Shown: piece by piece, positions 7,113 to 15,956 of the stretch
Layout: the number at the start of each line of letters is the position of its first letter
Numbering within the stretch: the first letter of the stretch is position 1
Source of the DNA: Roseiarcus sp035606915
Lineage (GTDB): Bacteria > Pseudomonadota > Alphaproteobacteria > Rhizobiales > Beijerinckiaceae
Reading direction: 5' to 3'
Assembly (NCBI GenBank): GCA_035606915.1
Contig: DATNDU010000031.1
Location: 1-64,000 of the forward strand
Length of the DNA stretch: 64,000 nt
Notes under the pieces: model-generated
What the model was told of the DNA's origin: nothing
The model's database searches: none
The model's input: the letters and a program-made list of their open reading frames with translations, nothing else
Translations under genes and position numbers: made by a program

Positions 7113-9494
7113 TCAGGCTTTGACGTCGCGCGGCAGGCTCTGCTTGAGGGTGAAGAACCCGCGCCACGGGTCCTTGAGCTTGAGCGCCGTCTTGATGTCG
7201 TAAGCGGCCGCCGACTTCACCTCGGCGAGAGCATCCCAGGTGAGCGGCGTCGCCACAACGGCGCCGGGCCTTGCGCGTAGCGACCACGGCAGGATCGCCG
7301 TCGCGCTTTTCTTGTTGCGCAGCCAGTCGACAAAGATGCGGCCCTTGCGGCGTTGTTTGCTCATCGTGGCGACGAAGCGCTGCGGCTGATGCGCGCCAAG
7401 CGCCTGCGCGAAGCCTTTGGCGAACGGCTCGGTTTCAGCGTAGCCGGCGCCGCCGTCGAGCGGTGCGACGACATGCACGCCCTTGCCGCCGGTGAGCAGC
7501 GGCCAGGATTTGAGCCCGATCTGCTTCAACGCCTTGGCGATGTCGGTGGCGGCGCGCTTGACCTCGTCGAACGGCAGGCTCTCGTCGGGGTCGAGGTCGA
7601 ACACCATGCGGTCGGGCGCGTCGAGGGCGCCGATGCGACTCATCCAGCCATGCAACTCGATGGCGCCGAACTGCGCGGCGCTGTGCAGGCCGATCGCGCC
7701 GTCGAGCGCCATATAGGTCTGCGATCCGACCTCGACGGCAATGATTCCGGCCTCCATGCCGCGCAGCGGATGGCGTTGGAAGAAGGTTTCCTCGATCGAT
7801 TCCGGTGCGCGCACGATCGACAGCGGCCGGTCGGCGAGATGCGGCGCGAGGCGGTCGGCGACCGCGTCGTAATAGGCCGCGATCTCGCCCTTGGTGATGT
7901 CGTCGGCGGGATAAACGATCTTTTCGGCGTGGGTAATTGTGAGTGCGCGCGGCGGCGCCGGCGCGGCGGGTTTGGGGGTGGCGTTCACAGGCAGATCCTC
8001 GCGCAGCGCCAGGAAGCGCGCCTGACGCAGAAGGCGGTCGCCGGTCCAGCCGCCGAAACGGATCTCGGCGCGCAACGGCTGTTTGACGAACTTGAGGTCC
8101 CTCGGCCAGTCGCCGACGAGATCGGCGGGCGGGCGGCTCGAAGCGCCGCGCGAAATCCTGGCGAAAATCGCCGCGCGCTGCGCCCGGCTATAGCCCGTGC
8201 CAACGCCGCCGACATAACGCAGCTTGCCGCCCTCCTCGATGGCCGCGTGCAGGGAGGCGAAATCCTTGGTCCTGGCCGAGGGTTTGTAGCCGACGATGAC
8301 GACGTCGGTGCGTGGATAGCCTTTGATCTTCACCCAGGCGCGGCTGCGCGCGGCGACATAAGGTGCGTTGCGGTCCTTGGCGATGATGCCCTCCGCCCCG
8401 CCGGCCACCGCCTGCTCGAACACGCGCTGGCCGTCGCCGACGATATGGTCGGCGAGGCGAATATGCGCGCCGCCCTTGCCAACGACTTTGCGCAACGTCC
8501 GCTGACGCTCGCGCAGCGGCTTCTGGCGCAAATCGACGCCGTCGAGGCTCATGAGATCGAAGGCCACGAACACGATGGCGTCGGGGCGTTGCTGCTCAAG
8601 GGCTGCGACCAGCGCCGGAAACTGGCTGACGCCGTTTTCGTCGAGCACGACGGCCTCGCCGTCGATCAGCGCGCTGCGACATTTGAGGGCTGCCGCCTCG
8701 CCGGCGATCGGCGCGAATTTCTCGCTCCAGTCGAGGCCGGAGCGGGTATAAAGCCGCGCCCGCCCGCCAGCCGCCGCCAGCTCCAGGCGGTACCCGTCAT
8801 ATTTAAGCTCGTATATCCATTTGTCGCCCTCGGGCGGCGTCGGCGCGACGGAGCAAAGCTGCGGCGCGACAAAGGCGGGGAGTGCTGGCCCCGTCTTGAC
8901 GGTGGCCGCCTCGACCGGTTGGCGCCTCTCGATCTCAATGCGCGTGCGCCGGGTTGAGACCGAGCTGGGAAACCGCGACGTCAGGCTGTCGTCGTCCTCA
9001 GCGAAGGCGTCGCGCTCCTTGATGAGCAGCCAGTTCTCGCGTTTCTCCTTCGTGTGCATGCGCACCAGCACCCAGCCGCCGCGCATGCGTTCGCCATGCG
9101 CGATGAACTTGATCTCGCCTTTCCTCAACGCCTGCGCGGCAGCGCCGTTGTTGGGCGTGAATCTCGTATATTCCCACAGGATCACCGTGCCGCCGCCATA
9201 TTGGCCCTTGGGGATCAGGCCTTCGAACGTCGCGTAGTCGAGCGGGTGGTCTTCGGTGCGCACCGCCAGCCGGCGGTCGCTGGGATTGGCGGAGGGCCCG
9301 CGCGTCACCGCCCAACTCACCAGCACGCCGCCGATCTCCAGCCGCAGGTCGTAGTGGTCGCGGGTGGCGAAATGGTGTTGCACGATCAACCGATGGCCGG
9401 GCTCGACGGCCGCTCCCTCGGGCTCCGGCGTCGCCTTAAAATCGCGCTTGGCGCGATAGGCGTTGAGCGAGGTTGGCGCTGCCTCGGCGCGCAC
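7113..9494 (-). CDS. ligD: Multifunctional DNA ligase D (NHEJ)
   Basis: A 793-residue ATP-dependent DNA ligase D of bacterial non-homologous end joining. Three domains are seen in the order phosphoesterase (about 30-180, with HHFATRDHYDLRLEIGG at 40-56), ligase (about 210-520, adenylated Lys231 in ELKYDGYRLE) and primase-polymerase (about 530-793, metal-binding FDLDPDES). The start is GTG 9494, just one base after the ku stop codon, so translation is coupled to ku. Length and domain order match LigD of Rhizobiales and Pseudomonas. It works with Ku to trim, fill and seal double-strand breaks, mainly when no sister chromosome is available. Confidence 0.95.
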   Translation of the reverse strand: MRAEAAPTSLNAYRAKRDFKATPEPEGAAVEPGHRLIVQHHFATRDHYDLRLEIGGVLVSWAVTRGPSANPSDRRLAVRTEDHPLDYATFEGLIPKGQYGGGTVILWEYTRFTPNNGAAAQALRKGEIKFIAHGERMRGGWVLVRMHTKEKRENWLLIKERDAFAEDDDSLTSRFPSSVSTRRTRIEIERRQPVEAATVKTGPALPAFVAPQLCSVAPTPPEGDKWIYELKYDGYRLELAAAGGRARLYTRSGLDWSEKFAPIAGEAAALKCRSALIDGEAVVLDENGVSQFPALVAALEQQRPDAIVFVAFDLMSLDGVDLRQKPLRERQRTLRKVVGKGGAHIRLADHIVGDGQRVFEQAVAGGAEGIIAKDRNAPYVAARSRAWVKIKGYPRTDVVIVGYKPSARTKDFASLHAAIEEGGKLRYVGGVGTGYSRAQRAAIFARISRGASSRPPADLVGDWPRDLKFVKQPLRAEIRFGGWTGDRLLRQARFLALREDLPVNATPKPAAPAPPRALTITHAEKIVYPADDITKGEIAAYYDAVADRLAPHLADRPLSIVRAPESIEETFFQRHPLRGMEAGIIAVEVGSQTYMALDGAIGLHSAAQFGAIELHGWMSRIGALDAPDRMVFDLDPDESLPFDEVKRAATDIAKALKQIGLKSWPLLTGGKGVHVVAPLDGGAGYAETEPFAKGFAQALGAHQPQRFVATMSKQRRKGRIFVDWLRNKKSATAILPWSLRARPGAVVATPLTWDALAEVKSAAAYDIKTALKLKDPWRGFFTLKQSLPRDVKA

Positions 9495-9495
9495 T

Positions 9496-10383
9496 TCAGC
9501 CAGCCTTGCGCTTGGATGCGGGCTTGGCGGTCTTCGATCGGGCCGGCTTCGACGGCGTCTTGCGTCTGGACTTCTCGGTTTGGCGCTTCGGCGCAGCGCC
9601 GGCCGGCGCGAGCGAACGCCTCAGCGCCTCCATGAAGTCGATCACCTTCGCCCCCGGCGCCGTCTCGCTTTCAACCGGCACGGAGCCGCCGCTGGCTGCC
9701 TTGCGCTTGACGAGGTCGCGCAGCGCCTCGGCGTAATGGTTCTTGAATTCCGACGGATTGAAAGGCTGGCTGCGGCTCTCGATGAGCTGCGCCGCCATGT
9801 CGAGCATGTCGGCGCGCGGCTTCTGGCGGCCGAGCGATGAGAACACCTCGTCGGCGTCGCGGATTTCGCTATCGTAGCGCAAGGTGTCGAGCACCAGGCC
9901 GGCGCCGCCGGCGTAGAGCGCGACGAGATTTTCGCGACCGCGCAGGGTGAGTTGCCCGACGCCGACCTTACGCGCCTTGCGCAAGGCGTCGTGGATGACC
10001 GTATAGCCCTCCTCGGCGACGTCGCCGTCGGGCAGGATGTAATAGGGGCGCTCGAAATAGACGGGATCGATGTCGCAGGCGTCGACGAACTGCGTCAGTT
10101 CTATGGTATGGCGGGTCTCCAGCCGCACGGCGTCGAGTTCGTCTTTTTCGAGCAGCACGTAATTGCCGGGCTCGACCTCGTAGCCCATGACGATGTCCTC
10201 GTTGGCGACTTTGCGGTCGCCCGCGCCTACTTTGAGATAGCGGATGCGCTGTTTGGATTGACGGTCGATCTGATGGAAACGCGGCGTCGCCTCGGCGCGC
10301 TCGGCCGCCACCAGCCGCACCGGAATGGCGACCAGCGCCAGCCGAAGATAACCCTTCCAGAAAGTGCGGATGCTCTCGGCCAC
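9496..10383 (-). CDS. ku: Ku DNA end-binding protein (NHEJ)
   Basis: Bacterial Ku homodimer subunit, 295 aa, that binds double-strand break ends and recruits LigD. It starts with the family-typical (M/V)AESIRTFWKGYLRLALVAI and contains SKQRIRYLK, FVDACDIDPVYFE and a Lys/Arg-rich C-tail (KRQTEKSRRKTPSK) used for DNA and LigD binding. The GTG at 10383 is chosen because it follows CGGGGG and matches the family N-terminus. A longer frame from 10455 would overlap the hydrolase gene and add 24 unlikely residues. It forms an operon with ligD. Confidence 0.95.
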   Translation of the reverse strand: MAESIRTFWKGYLRLALVAIPVRLVAAERAEATPRFHQIDRQSKQRIRYLKVGAGDRKVANEDIVMGYEVEPGNYVLLEKDELDAVRLETRHTIELTQFVDACDIDPVYFERPYYILPDGDVAEEGYTVIHDALRKARKVGVGQLTLRGRENLVALYAGGAGLVLDTLRYDSEIRDADEVFSSLGRQKPRADMLDMAAQLIESRSQPFNPSEFKNHYAEALRDLVKRKAASGGSVPVESETAPGAKVIDFMEALRRSLAPAGAAPKRQTEKSRRKTPSKPARSKTAKPASKRKAG

Positions 10384-10447
10384 GCAAACCCCCGAACGCA
10401 ATAGACTGGACTCGTCAACGCAAGGGCGAAAGGCGGAGTTCCCAAAA

Positions 10448-11407
10448 TTAGGCAAAGTGGCGGGCGCGCCAGTCGAGGATCGTGCGGCTGACCTCGTCGG
10501 GGTATTCCTGCTGCGTCCAGTGGCCGCTGCCGTTGACGAGATGGCGCTCCAGGTCGGGAACGAGTTGCTCCATGCCTTGCGACATCGCCGGCGGCAGCAC
10601 GGCGTCGAGTTCGGCTGCGATCATCAGGCAGGGGACGCGAATCGCGAAATCGAGGTCGGCCGAGCGCTCCCAGTTGCGGGTGAAATTGCGATACCAGTTG
10701 ATGCCGCCGGTGAAACCGCTGCGGCGGAAGGCGTCGATGAACACGGCCTTTTCTTGCGCCGTGGCGATCGACGGCCGCGCGTCGCGCGCCGCATCGTAGG
10801 CGGCGACGATGGAGGGGAAATCCAGGTTGATCGGACCGCCGCCGGTGCGCGCTGGCGGTGGTTTTCTCAGCATGAAGTCGAACAGCTTCTCGATATTGTC
10901 GGCGAAGATGCGGTCGGACTCGCGCGCCGGGTCCTGGAAGCGCACGATATACATGCTGTCGCCGAAGCGCTTGCGCAGGATCGCGATCGGGTCGACGGGG
11001 CTGCGCGGCAGATGCGGCGTGTTGAGGCCGACGACGCCGGCGGCGCGGGTCGGGTGGCGCAGCGGAAAGCCCCAGCCGACGATGCCGCCCCAATCGTGGC
11101 CGACGATGATCGCTTTGTCGATCTTCAGATGATCGAGCAGATGCGCGATGTCGCCGGTGAGATGGTCGAGGTCATAGGCTTCGACCGCCGCCGGCCCCGG
11201 CGTGGCGCCGTAGCCGCGCTGGTCGGGAGCGATGACGCGGCGGCCGGCCGCAGCGAACGCCTTGATCTGATGGCGCCAGGAGAAGGCGAGTTCCGGCCAG
11301 CCGTGCAGCAAGACGAGAGGCGTCGGGTCGGTCTGCGGCCCGGCCTCGTAATAGCCCATGCGCAGGCCCGGCAGATCGGCGAATTGCAGCGGCGGCATGT
11401 CGAGCAT
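10448..11407 (-). CDS. Alpha/beta hydrolase, epoxide-hydrolase-like
   Basis: A 319-residue soluble alpha/beta hydrolase resembling soluble epoxide hydrolases. It shows the oxyanion segment LLHGWPE, the nucleophile elbow GHDWGG with Asp as nucleophile (epoxide hydrolase or haloacid type rather than esterase), an acid-bearing AAELDAVLP strand and the catalytic His in GSGHWTQ. The ATG at 11407 begins MLDMPPLQFADLPG. It lies between the probable mcd and ku on the same strand, with gaps of 50-65 bases, so co-transcription is possible, but no functional link is evident. The natural substrate is unknown. Confidence 0.82.
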   Translation of the reverse strand: MLDMPPLQFADLPGLRMGYYEAGPQTDPTPLVLLHGWPELAFSWRHQIKAFAAAGRRVIAPDQRGYGATPGPAAVEAYDLDHLTGDIAHLLDHLKIDKAIIVGHDWGGIVGWGFPLRHPTRAAGVVGLNTPHLPRSPVDPIAILRKRFGDSMYIVRFQDPARESDRIFADNIEKLFDFMLRKPPPARTGGGPINLDFPSIVAAYDAARDARPSIATAQEKAVFIDAFRRSGFTGGINWYRNFTRNWERSADLDFAIRVPCLMIAAELDAVLPPAMSQGMEQLVPDLERHLVNGSGHWTQQEYPDEVSRTILDWRARHFA

Positions 11408-11461
11408 GAAGGCCTCCCGCGCGCGAGGTTGGCACGCGGCGCGCGGGCGGGCAACCGGACT

Positions 11462-13105
11462 TCAGTTGCCGCCCTCCAGCAGCCTTCTCGCGATCACCTG
11501 CGCCTGAATCTCCGCCGCGCCCTCGAAGATGTTCAATATCCGCGCATCGCACAGCACGCGCGAGATCGGATATTCCAGCGCGAAACCGTTGCCGCCGTGG
11601 ATCTGGAGCGCGTTGTCGGCCGCCGCCCAGGCGACGCGCGCCGCCAGCAGCTTGGCCATGCCGGCCTCCAGGTCGCAGCGCCGGCCCTCGTCCTTGGCGC
11701 GGCCGGCGAAATAGGTGATCTGGCGCGCGATGTGGATCTCGACCGCCATCATCGCCAGCTTGTCGGCGACGCGCGGGAACTTGATTAGCGGTTTGCCGAA
11801 CTGCACGCGCTCCTTGGCGTAGCGCAGCCCCAGTTCGAACGCGCTCTGCGCCACGCCGACCGCGCGCGCCGCGGTCTGAATGCGCGCGCTCTCGAAGGTC
11901 TCCATAAGCTGCTTGAAGCCCTGGCCCTCGACGCCGCCAAGCAACTGCCCGGCGGGGACCGCGAAGCCGTCGAAAGCGATCTCGTATTCCTTCATGCCGC
12001 GATAGCCGATGACCTCGATCTCGCCGCCCGACATGCCCTTGGCCGGGAACGGCTCGGCGTCGGAGCCGCGCGGCTTCTCGGCGAGCAGCATCGACAGGCC
12101 CTTGTAGCCCCTTTCGTCCGGGTTGGTGCGCACCAGCAGCGTCATCAAGTCGGCGCGCACGGGATGGGTGATCCAGGTCTTATTGCCCGTCACCCTGTAG
12201 ACCTCGCCGTCGCGGGTGGCGCGCGTGCGCAGCGAGGCCAGATCGGAGCCGGTGTTGGGCTCGGTGAACACGGCGGTCGGCAGCATCTCGCCGCTGGCGA
12301 TCTTCGGCAGATACTTGGCCTTCTGCGCGTCTGTGCCGCCGACGAGGATGAGTTCGGCGGCGATCTCCGAGCGCGTGCCGAGCGAGCCGACGCCGATATA
12401 GCCGCGCGACAGTTCCTCGGAGACGACGCACATCGCCACCTTGCCCAGGCCGAGGCCGCCGTGCGCCTCGGGGATGGTCAGGCCGAACACCCCCATGTCG
12501 GCGAGACCCTGGATCACCGCCAGCGGGATGTAGCTGTTGGTGCGGTGCCAGCCTTGCGCGTGCGGGATCACCTCGGCATCGGCGAAACGGCGCATTTCGG
12601 CGCGCATCGCTTCCAAGGTGTCGTCGAGGCCGGGGTCGCCGAGCGGGCCCGGCGGCGCGCGCTCGATGAGGGCGGCAAGGCGCGCCCGGTTGGCCGGCGT
12701 CGAACCGCTGGCGATCAGTTCGGCGACCGAACCCTCGCGCAACCGCGCGACGATCGCCTCGTCGAGGCCGAAATCGGCCGGCCGCACGAACTCGCTTTGG
12801 TTCATCGGTAGGCCGCCGAAGGCTTGCGCGAGATATTCGCCGAGGCCGACGCGGGTCAGCAACGCCTCGGTCTCGCCGAAGCGGCCTTCGGCGCGCATGC
12901 GCTGGGCGTAGGCGGCAAGCTCGCGGACGGCCTGCGCGTAGGTCGCCAGCCAGGCGAGGCCGTGCGCCGCGTGCTGTTCGGCCTCGATCAACGCCGCATC
13001 GAGCCTTCCGTCGCGGCTGACGCGCGCCCGCGTCGCGGCGGTGGCGCGCGCCAGTAGCGTCTCCAGCGCCTCTTGCGCCCCGGCGACGAGGTCGTCCAAA
13101 TCCAC
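11462..13105 (-). CDS. mcd: Acyl-CoA dehydrogenase with N-terminal extension, probable (2S)-methylsuccinyl-CoA dehydrogenase
   Basis: A 547-residue FAD acyl-CoA dehydrogenase. The first ~160 residues are a helical extension (from MDLDDLVAGAQEALETLLAR) that ordinary ~380-residue dehydrogenases lack. Such an extension and total length are known for methylsuccinyl-CoA dehydrogenase of the ethylmalonyl-CoA pathway, which converts methylsuccinyl-CoA to mesaconyl-CoA. The core shows FTEPNTGSDLASLRT (FAD/substrate), ERVQFGKPL, QIHGGNGF and the catalytic Glu in ILNIFEGAAEIQ. The specific assignment rests on architecture and remembered family features. No other ethylmalonyl-CoA pathway gene (ccr, ecm, meaA) is in the window. 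The alternative is a generic long-type acyl-CoA dehydrogenase. Confidence 0.72.
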   Translation of the reverse strand: MDLDDLVAGAQEALETLLARATAATRARVSRDGRLDAALIEAEQHAAHGLAWLATYAQAVRELAAYAQRMRAEGRFGETEALLTRVGLGEYLAQAFGGLPMNQSEFVRPADFGLDEAIVARLREGSVAELIASGSTPANRARLAALIERAPPGPLGDPGLDDTLEAMRAEMRRFADAEVIPHAQGWHRTNSYIPLAVIQGLADMGVFGLTIPEAHGGLGLGKVAMCVVSEELSRGYIGVGSLGTRSEIAAELILVGGTDAQKAKYLPKIASGEMLPTAVFTEPNTGSDLASLRTRATRDGEVYRVTGNKTWITHPVRADLMTLLVRTNPDERGYKGLSMLLAEKPRGSDAEPFPAKGMSGGEIEVIGYRGMKEYEIAFDGFAVPAGQLLGGVEGQGFKQLMETFESARIQTAARAVGVAQSAFELGLRYAKERVQFGKPLIKFPRVADKLAMMAVEIHIARQITYFAGRAKDEGRRCDLEAGMAKLLAARVAWAAADNALQIHGGNGFALEYPISRVLCDARILNIFEGAAEIQAQVIARRLLEGGN

Positions 13106-13221
13106 GGGTGGCGCTCCCTGATCCTATTGCGGCGCCGCAACATGCGGCTTGAAAGCCGATGACGCAATCCGCATTTCTGTCAATATAGGAGCGTTTCGCC
13201 GCGGCGCGGGAAGGGCTGAGG

Positions 13222-14115
13222 ATGAAGGCGGCGGCGGGCGTGGTGTTCGATGCGATCGGCGGCTTCCTCGTCGACGATGGCTGGCCGATCGCCAGTCACA
13301 TTGCGCTGTCGATGCTGACCTCGATGTTTCCGTTCCTCATCTTCATTACCGCGCTGGCTGGCTTTCTTGGCGCCTCCGATCTCGCCAGCGAGGCGACGCG
13401 GCTGATCTTCGAGGCCTGGCCGAAAGTCGTGGCGGGGCCGATCGCCGGCGAGGTGCACAGCGTTCTGACGCAACCGCGCGGCGGGCTGCTGACCATCGGC
13501 GCGGTGCTGGCGTTGTACTTCTCGTCGAGCGGCGTCGAGGCTTTGCGCACCGGGCTCAACCGCGCCTATGACGCGCTCGACCACCGGCCGTGGTGGCTGC
13601 TCAGGCTGCAATCGATCCTGTTCATGATGGTGGCCTCGTTCGGGCTGCTGGCGCTCGCCTTTCTGGTCGTGCTGGGGCCGTTGATCTGGGCGCAGGTGAT
13701 CGATTTCGCCCCGCAGTTGGCGCCGTTGCAGCAATTGGTGACCATCGTCAGACTCGGGATCGCCACCGTGGTGTTGTGCGTGACGCTGCTGGTGGCGCAT
13801 CTGTGGCTGCCGGCGGTGAAGCTGCGCTTCCTCGACGTGGCGCCGGGGGTGATCCTCACCTTCGTCGGCAGCGTCGGCTTCGGCGAAGCGTTCGGCCTCT
13901 ATCTCAGCGAGTTCGCGCGCAATTACGTATCGACCTACGCCGGGCTCGCCTCGGTGATGATTACGCTGGTATTCCTTTACGTGATCGCGGCGATTTTCGT
14001 CTTCGGCGGCGAACTCAACGCGGCGATCCTGCGCCGCGGGCGGCGCGAGAAGGTCAGGGTGCGCCGCGCCGCGCGGGTGCGCGGGGCGGCGCGGCGCTCG
14101 GAGAGAGGGGACTAG
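13222..14115 (+). CDS. YihY/BrkB-family inner membrane protein
   Basis: A 297-residue polytopic membrane protein of the YihY (UPF0761, formerly RNase BN/BrkB) family, whose function is not established. About six hydrophobic segments are visible, for example LTSMFPFLIFITALAGFLG, ILFMMVASFGLLALAFLVVL and VMITLVFLYVIAAIFVFGGEL. The conserved family features SMFPFLIF, an FSSSGVEALRTGLNRAYD loop and FGGELNA are present. The C-terminus is strongly basic (RRGRREKVRVRRAARVR), suggesting a cytoplasmic tail. It ends convergently with the methyltransferase gene, overlapping it by 4 bases. Confidence 0.88.
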   Translation: MKAAAGVVFDAIGGFLVDDGWPIASHIALSMLTSMFPFLIFITALAGFLGASDLASEATRLIFEAWPKVVAGPIAGEVHSVLTQPRGGLLTIGAVLALYFSSSGVEALRTGLNRAYDALDHRPWWLLRLQSILFMMVASFGLLALAFLVVLGPLIWAQVIDFAPQLAPLQQLVTIVRLGIATVVLCVTLLVAHLWLPAVKLRFLDVAPGVILTFVGSVGFGEAFGLYLSEFARNYVSTYAGLASVMITLVFLYVIAAIFVFGGELNAAILRRGRREKVRVRRAARVRGAARRSERGD

Positions 14116-15014
14116 CGCCCCGTCTTCGCCAGCGCCGCCACCCGCCCCGGCGCTCCGGCGCCCGCTTCGCTGCGGACCGAGGCGGCGACAAAATGCGCGA
14201 TCTCCAGGCCGGCGGCCTGCGCCGCCTCGCGCACGTGGGCGTCCGAATGGCGAAAGCGCATCGCCGGCCCCAGCGCGAACGACGCCTCGCCGCTCTCGAT
14301 CGTGAACACCAGCAGGCCCGACGGCGCGAGCGCCTTCGCCGCCGCCGCGAAAACCGGCGTCAGGTCGCCGAGATAAACGAAAGCGTCGGCGGCGACCGCC
14401 AAATCCACGCCGCTGCGGCCGTCCAAAAACGCCGCGAGGTCGCCGACTTCCAGTTCGTCGTAAATCCCCGTTGCCCGCGCCTGCGCGATCATGCCGGCGG
14501 AGATATCGACGCCGATGAGCCGTTCGACCCTGGGCCGCAGGGCGCGCCCCGCCAGCCCCGAGCCGCAGCCGAGATCGAGCGCCCGTGCGAAGCGCCGCCC
14601 CGGCGCGACGCTATCGAGCGCGGCGAGGATGACCTCCGGCCCGCAATAACCGAGCGACCGGGTGAGATGGCGCTCGAAGCGCGGCGCGTAATCGTCGAAC
14701 AGCCGCGCCACATAGGCGGGCGGCAGCGCCTCGACGCGGCGGTTTTCAAGTTGGGCGAGCCGCGGGCCGGCGCCCAGGCGGTCCCGGGGGTCGGCGTTGA
14801 GCGCGGCGGCGTAGGCGGCGCAGGCGCCGGGAAGCTCGCCGAGTTGCTCGCGCGCCGCCCCCAGCGCGAACCACGCCGGCGCCCAACCGGGGGCCAATTC
14901 GAGCGCCTGCTCCAGCAATTCGCCCGCCGTGCGCGCGTCGCCCTCGGCCGCGGCGGCGCGGGCGTAGGCGTAACGGCGCTCGGCCAGGGGATCGGGGCAG
15001 ACCAGCGGGTCCAC
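14112..15014 (-). CDS. TPR-containing class I SAM-dependent methyltransferase
   Basis: A 300-residue protein. Residues 1-80 form two TPR-like helical repeats (AYARAAAAEGDARTAGELLE; WFALGAAREQLGELPGACAAY). The rest is a Rossmann methyltransferase: SAM motif I reads RALDLGCGSGLAG at about 143-155, motif II acidic strand LIGVDIS, and motif IV DLAVAADAFVYLGD. This matches the rhizobial 'TPR plus methyltransferase' family of unknown acceptor. Translation starts at GTG 15014, six bases after the upstream coiled-coil gene stops, so the two form an operon. Confidence 0.85.
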   Translation of the reverse strand: MDPLVCPDPLAERRYAYARAAAAEGDARTAGELLEQALELAPGWAPAWFALGAAREQLGELPGACAAYAAALNADPRDRLGAGPRLAQLENRRVEALPPAYVARLFDDYAPRFERHLTRSLGYCGPEVILAALDSVAPGRRFARALDLGCGSGLAGRALRPRVERLIGVDISAGMIAQARATGIYDELEVGDLAAFLDGRSGVDLAVAADAFVYLGDLTPVFAAAAKALAPSGLLVFTIESGEASFALGPAMRFRHSDAHVREAAQAAGLEIAHFVAASVRSEAGAGAPGRVAALAKTGR

Positions 15015-15020
15015 GCGCCT

Positions 15021-15749
15021 TCAGGGCGTCGGCGACGGGGTGGGCGCCGGCGCGCTGTTGTCTGACGCCGGCGCGCTGTTGTCTGGCGCCGGCGCGCTCT
15101 TGGCCTTGCTCTCGTTGGCTTTGATCGCGGCGACGATCGCGGCGAGCCGATTTTGCGCCTCGTCGGCGGCCTTGGCGAGCGCCTCGACCTTGGCGCGCGA
15201 ATCGGCCTCGGCGGTTTTGGCGGCCACTGCCGACGCGTCGGCCGCGTCCGCCCGCGCGCGGGCGTCGGCGAGCACGGCTTGCGCTTTCTGCAACGCGCTG
15301 GCGACGGCAGTCTTCTGCGCCACGAGGTCGCCAAGCTCCTCCTGCGCCGTCTTCAGATTGGCGTTGGTGTCCTTGAGCAGCGCGGTCTTCGAATCGAGTT
15401 CGTCGCTCTCGGAGGCGAGCGACAGCTCGGTCTCGTCGACCTGGTGGGTGAGGTCGGCGAGTTGCGTCTGCACGCCGGTGCGCTGCGCCACCGCGTCGTC
15501 GAGCGCCTTGCGGCCCTGGTCGAGGCGTCGGCGCAGATCTGTGGCGGAGCCGACAGCCTGTTGCAACGCCTGCAACTCGCCGACGAGACCCTGACGGGCG
15601 ACCTCGGCGCGGTGCTGCGTTTCCTGCGCGTCGGCGCGCAGGCCGACGCCCTCCTGCCAGAAATACAGCGCCACCAGCCAGCCGACGGCGGCGATGGCCA
15701 TCAGCGCCAGCGACGCCGGTCGCGTGAATTCGCTTCGGCCCCCGTCCAT
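15021..15749 (-). CDS. Membrane-anchored coiled-coil protein
   Basis: A 242-residue protein of no family I can name. A short N-tail is followed by one transmembrane helix (about 13-31, LALMAIAAVGWLVALYFW). A long heptad-rich coiled coil covers about 35-205 (LQALQQAVGSATDLRRRLDQ and onward). The tail (about 215-242) is a Pro/Ala/Ser/Asp linker built from three near-identical 7-residue units (SAPAPDN-like). The topology suggests a cytoplasmic N-terminus with the coiled coil in the periplasm. It resembles spacer or cell-envelope tether proteins. It is co-oriented with, and 6 bases from, the TPR-methyltransferase. Confidence 0.72.
   Translation of the reverse strand: MDGGRSEFTRPASLALMAIAAVGWLVALYFWQEGVGLRADAQETQHRAEVARQGLVGELQALQQAVGSATDLRRRLDQGRKALDDAVAQRTGVQTQLADLTHQVDETELSLASESDELDSKTALLKDTNANLKTAQEELGDLVAQKTAVASALQKAQAVLADARARADAADASAVAAKTAEADSRAKVEALAKAADEAQNRLAAIVAAIKANESKAKSAPAPDNSAPASDNSAPAPTPSPTP
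15043..15105 (-). repeat. Three 21-bp tandem repeats inside the coiled-coil gene
   Basis: Three consecutive 21-bp units (15043-15063, 15064-15084, 15085-15105) differ by a few bases and encode the C-terminal SAPAPDN / SAPASDN / SAPAPTP heptads. The unit length keeps the frame, so copy number could change without breaking the gene. Confidence 0.85.
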
Positions 15750-15956
15750 GTGCGATCCCTTGAACCCTCGCCGTCGCGGCGTTCGATATTGGCCGCCGCG
15801 CCCGCCCGCGCCAAGCGCTATTTTCGCTTTGCCATCACCTGAATCGGGCCGGTCAGTGAAGGATTGCGCGCGCGTCGGCGCCGCCGAGCCGCTAGAAGGC
15901 TTTGACGCCGTCGTCGCCGCCCGACATAACCGCCTCGATCGTGGAGGGGAGCCCCG

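Noticed and set aside
15021..15749. Coiled-coil protein as a phage tail or secretion-system spanin-like component
   Set aside because: No phage or secretion genes nearby; single helix plus coiled coil is not specific.
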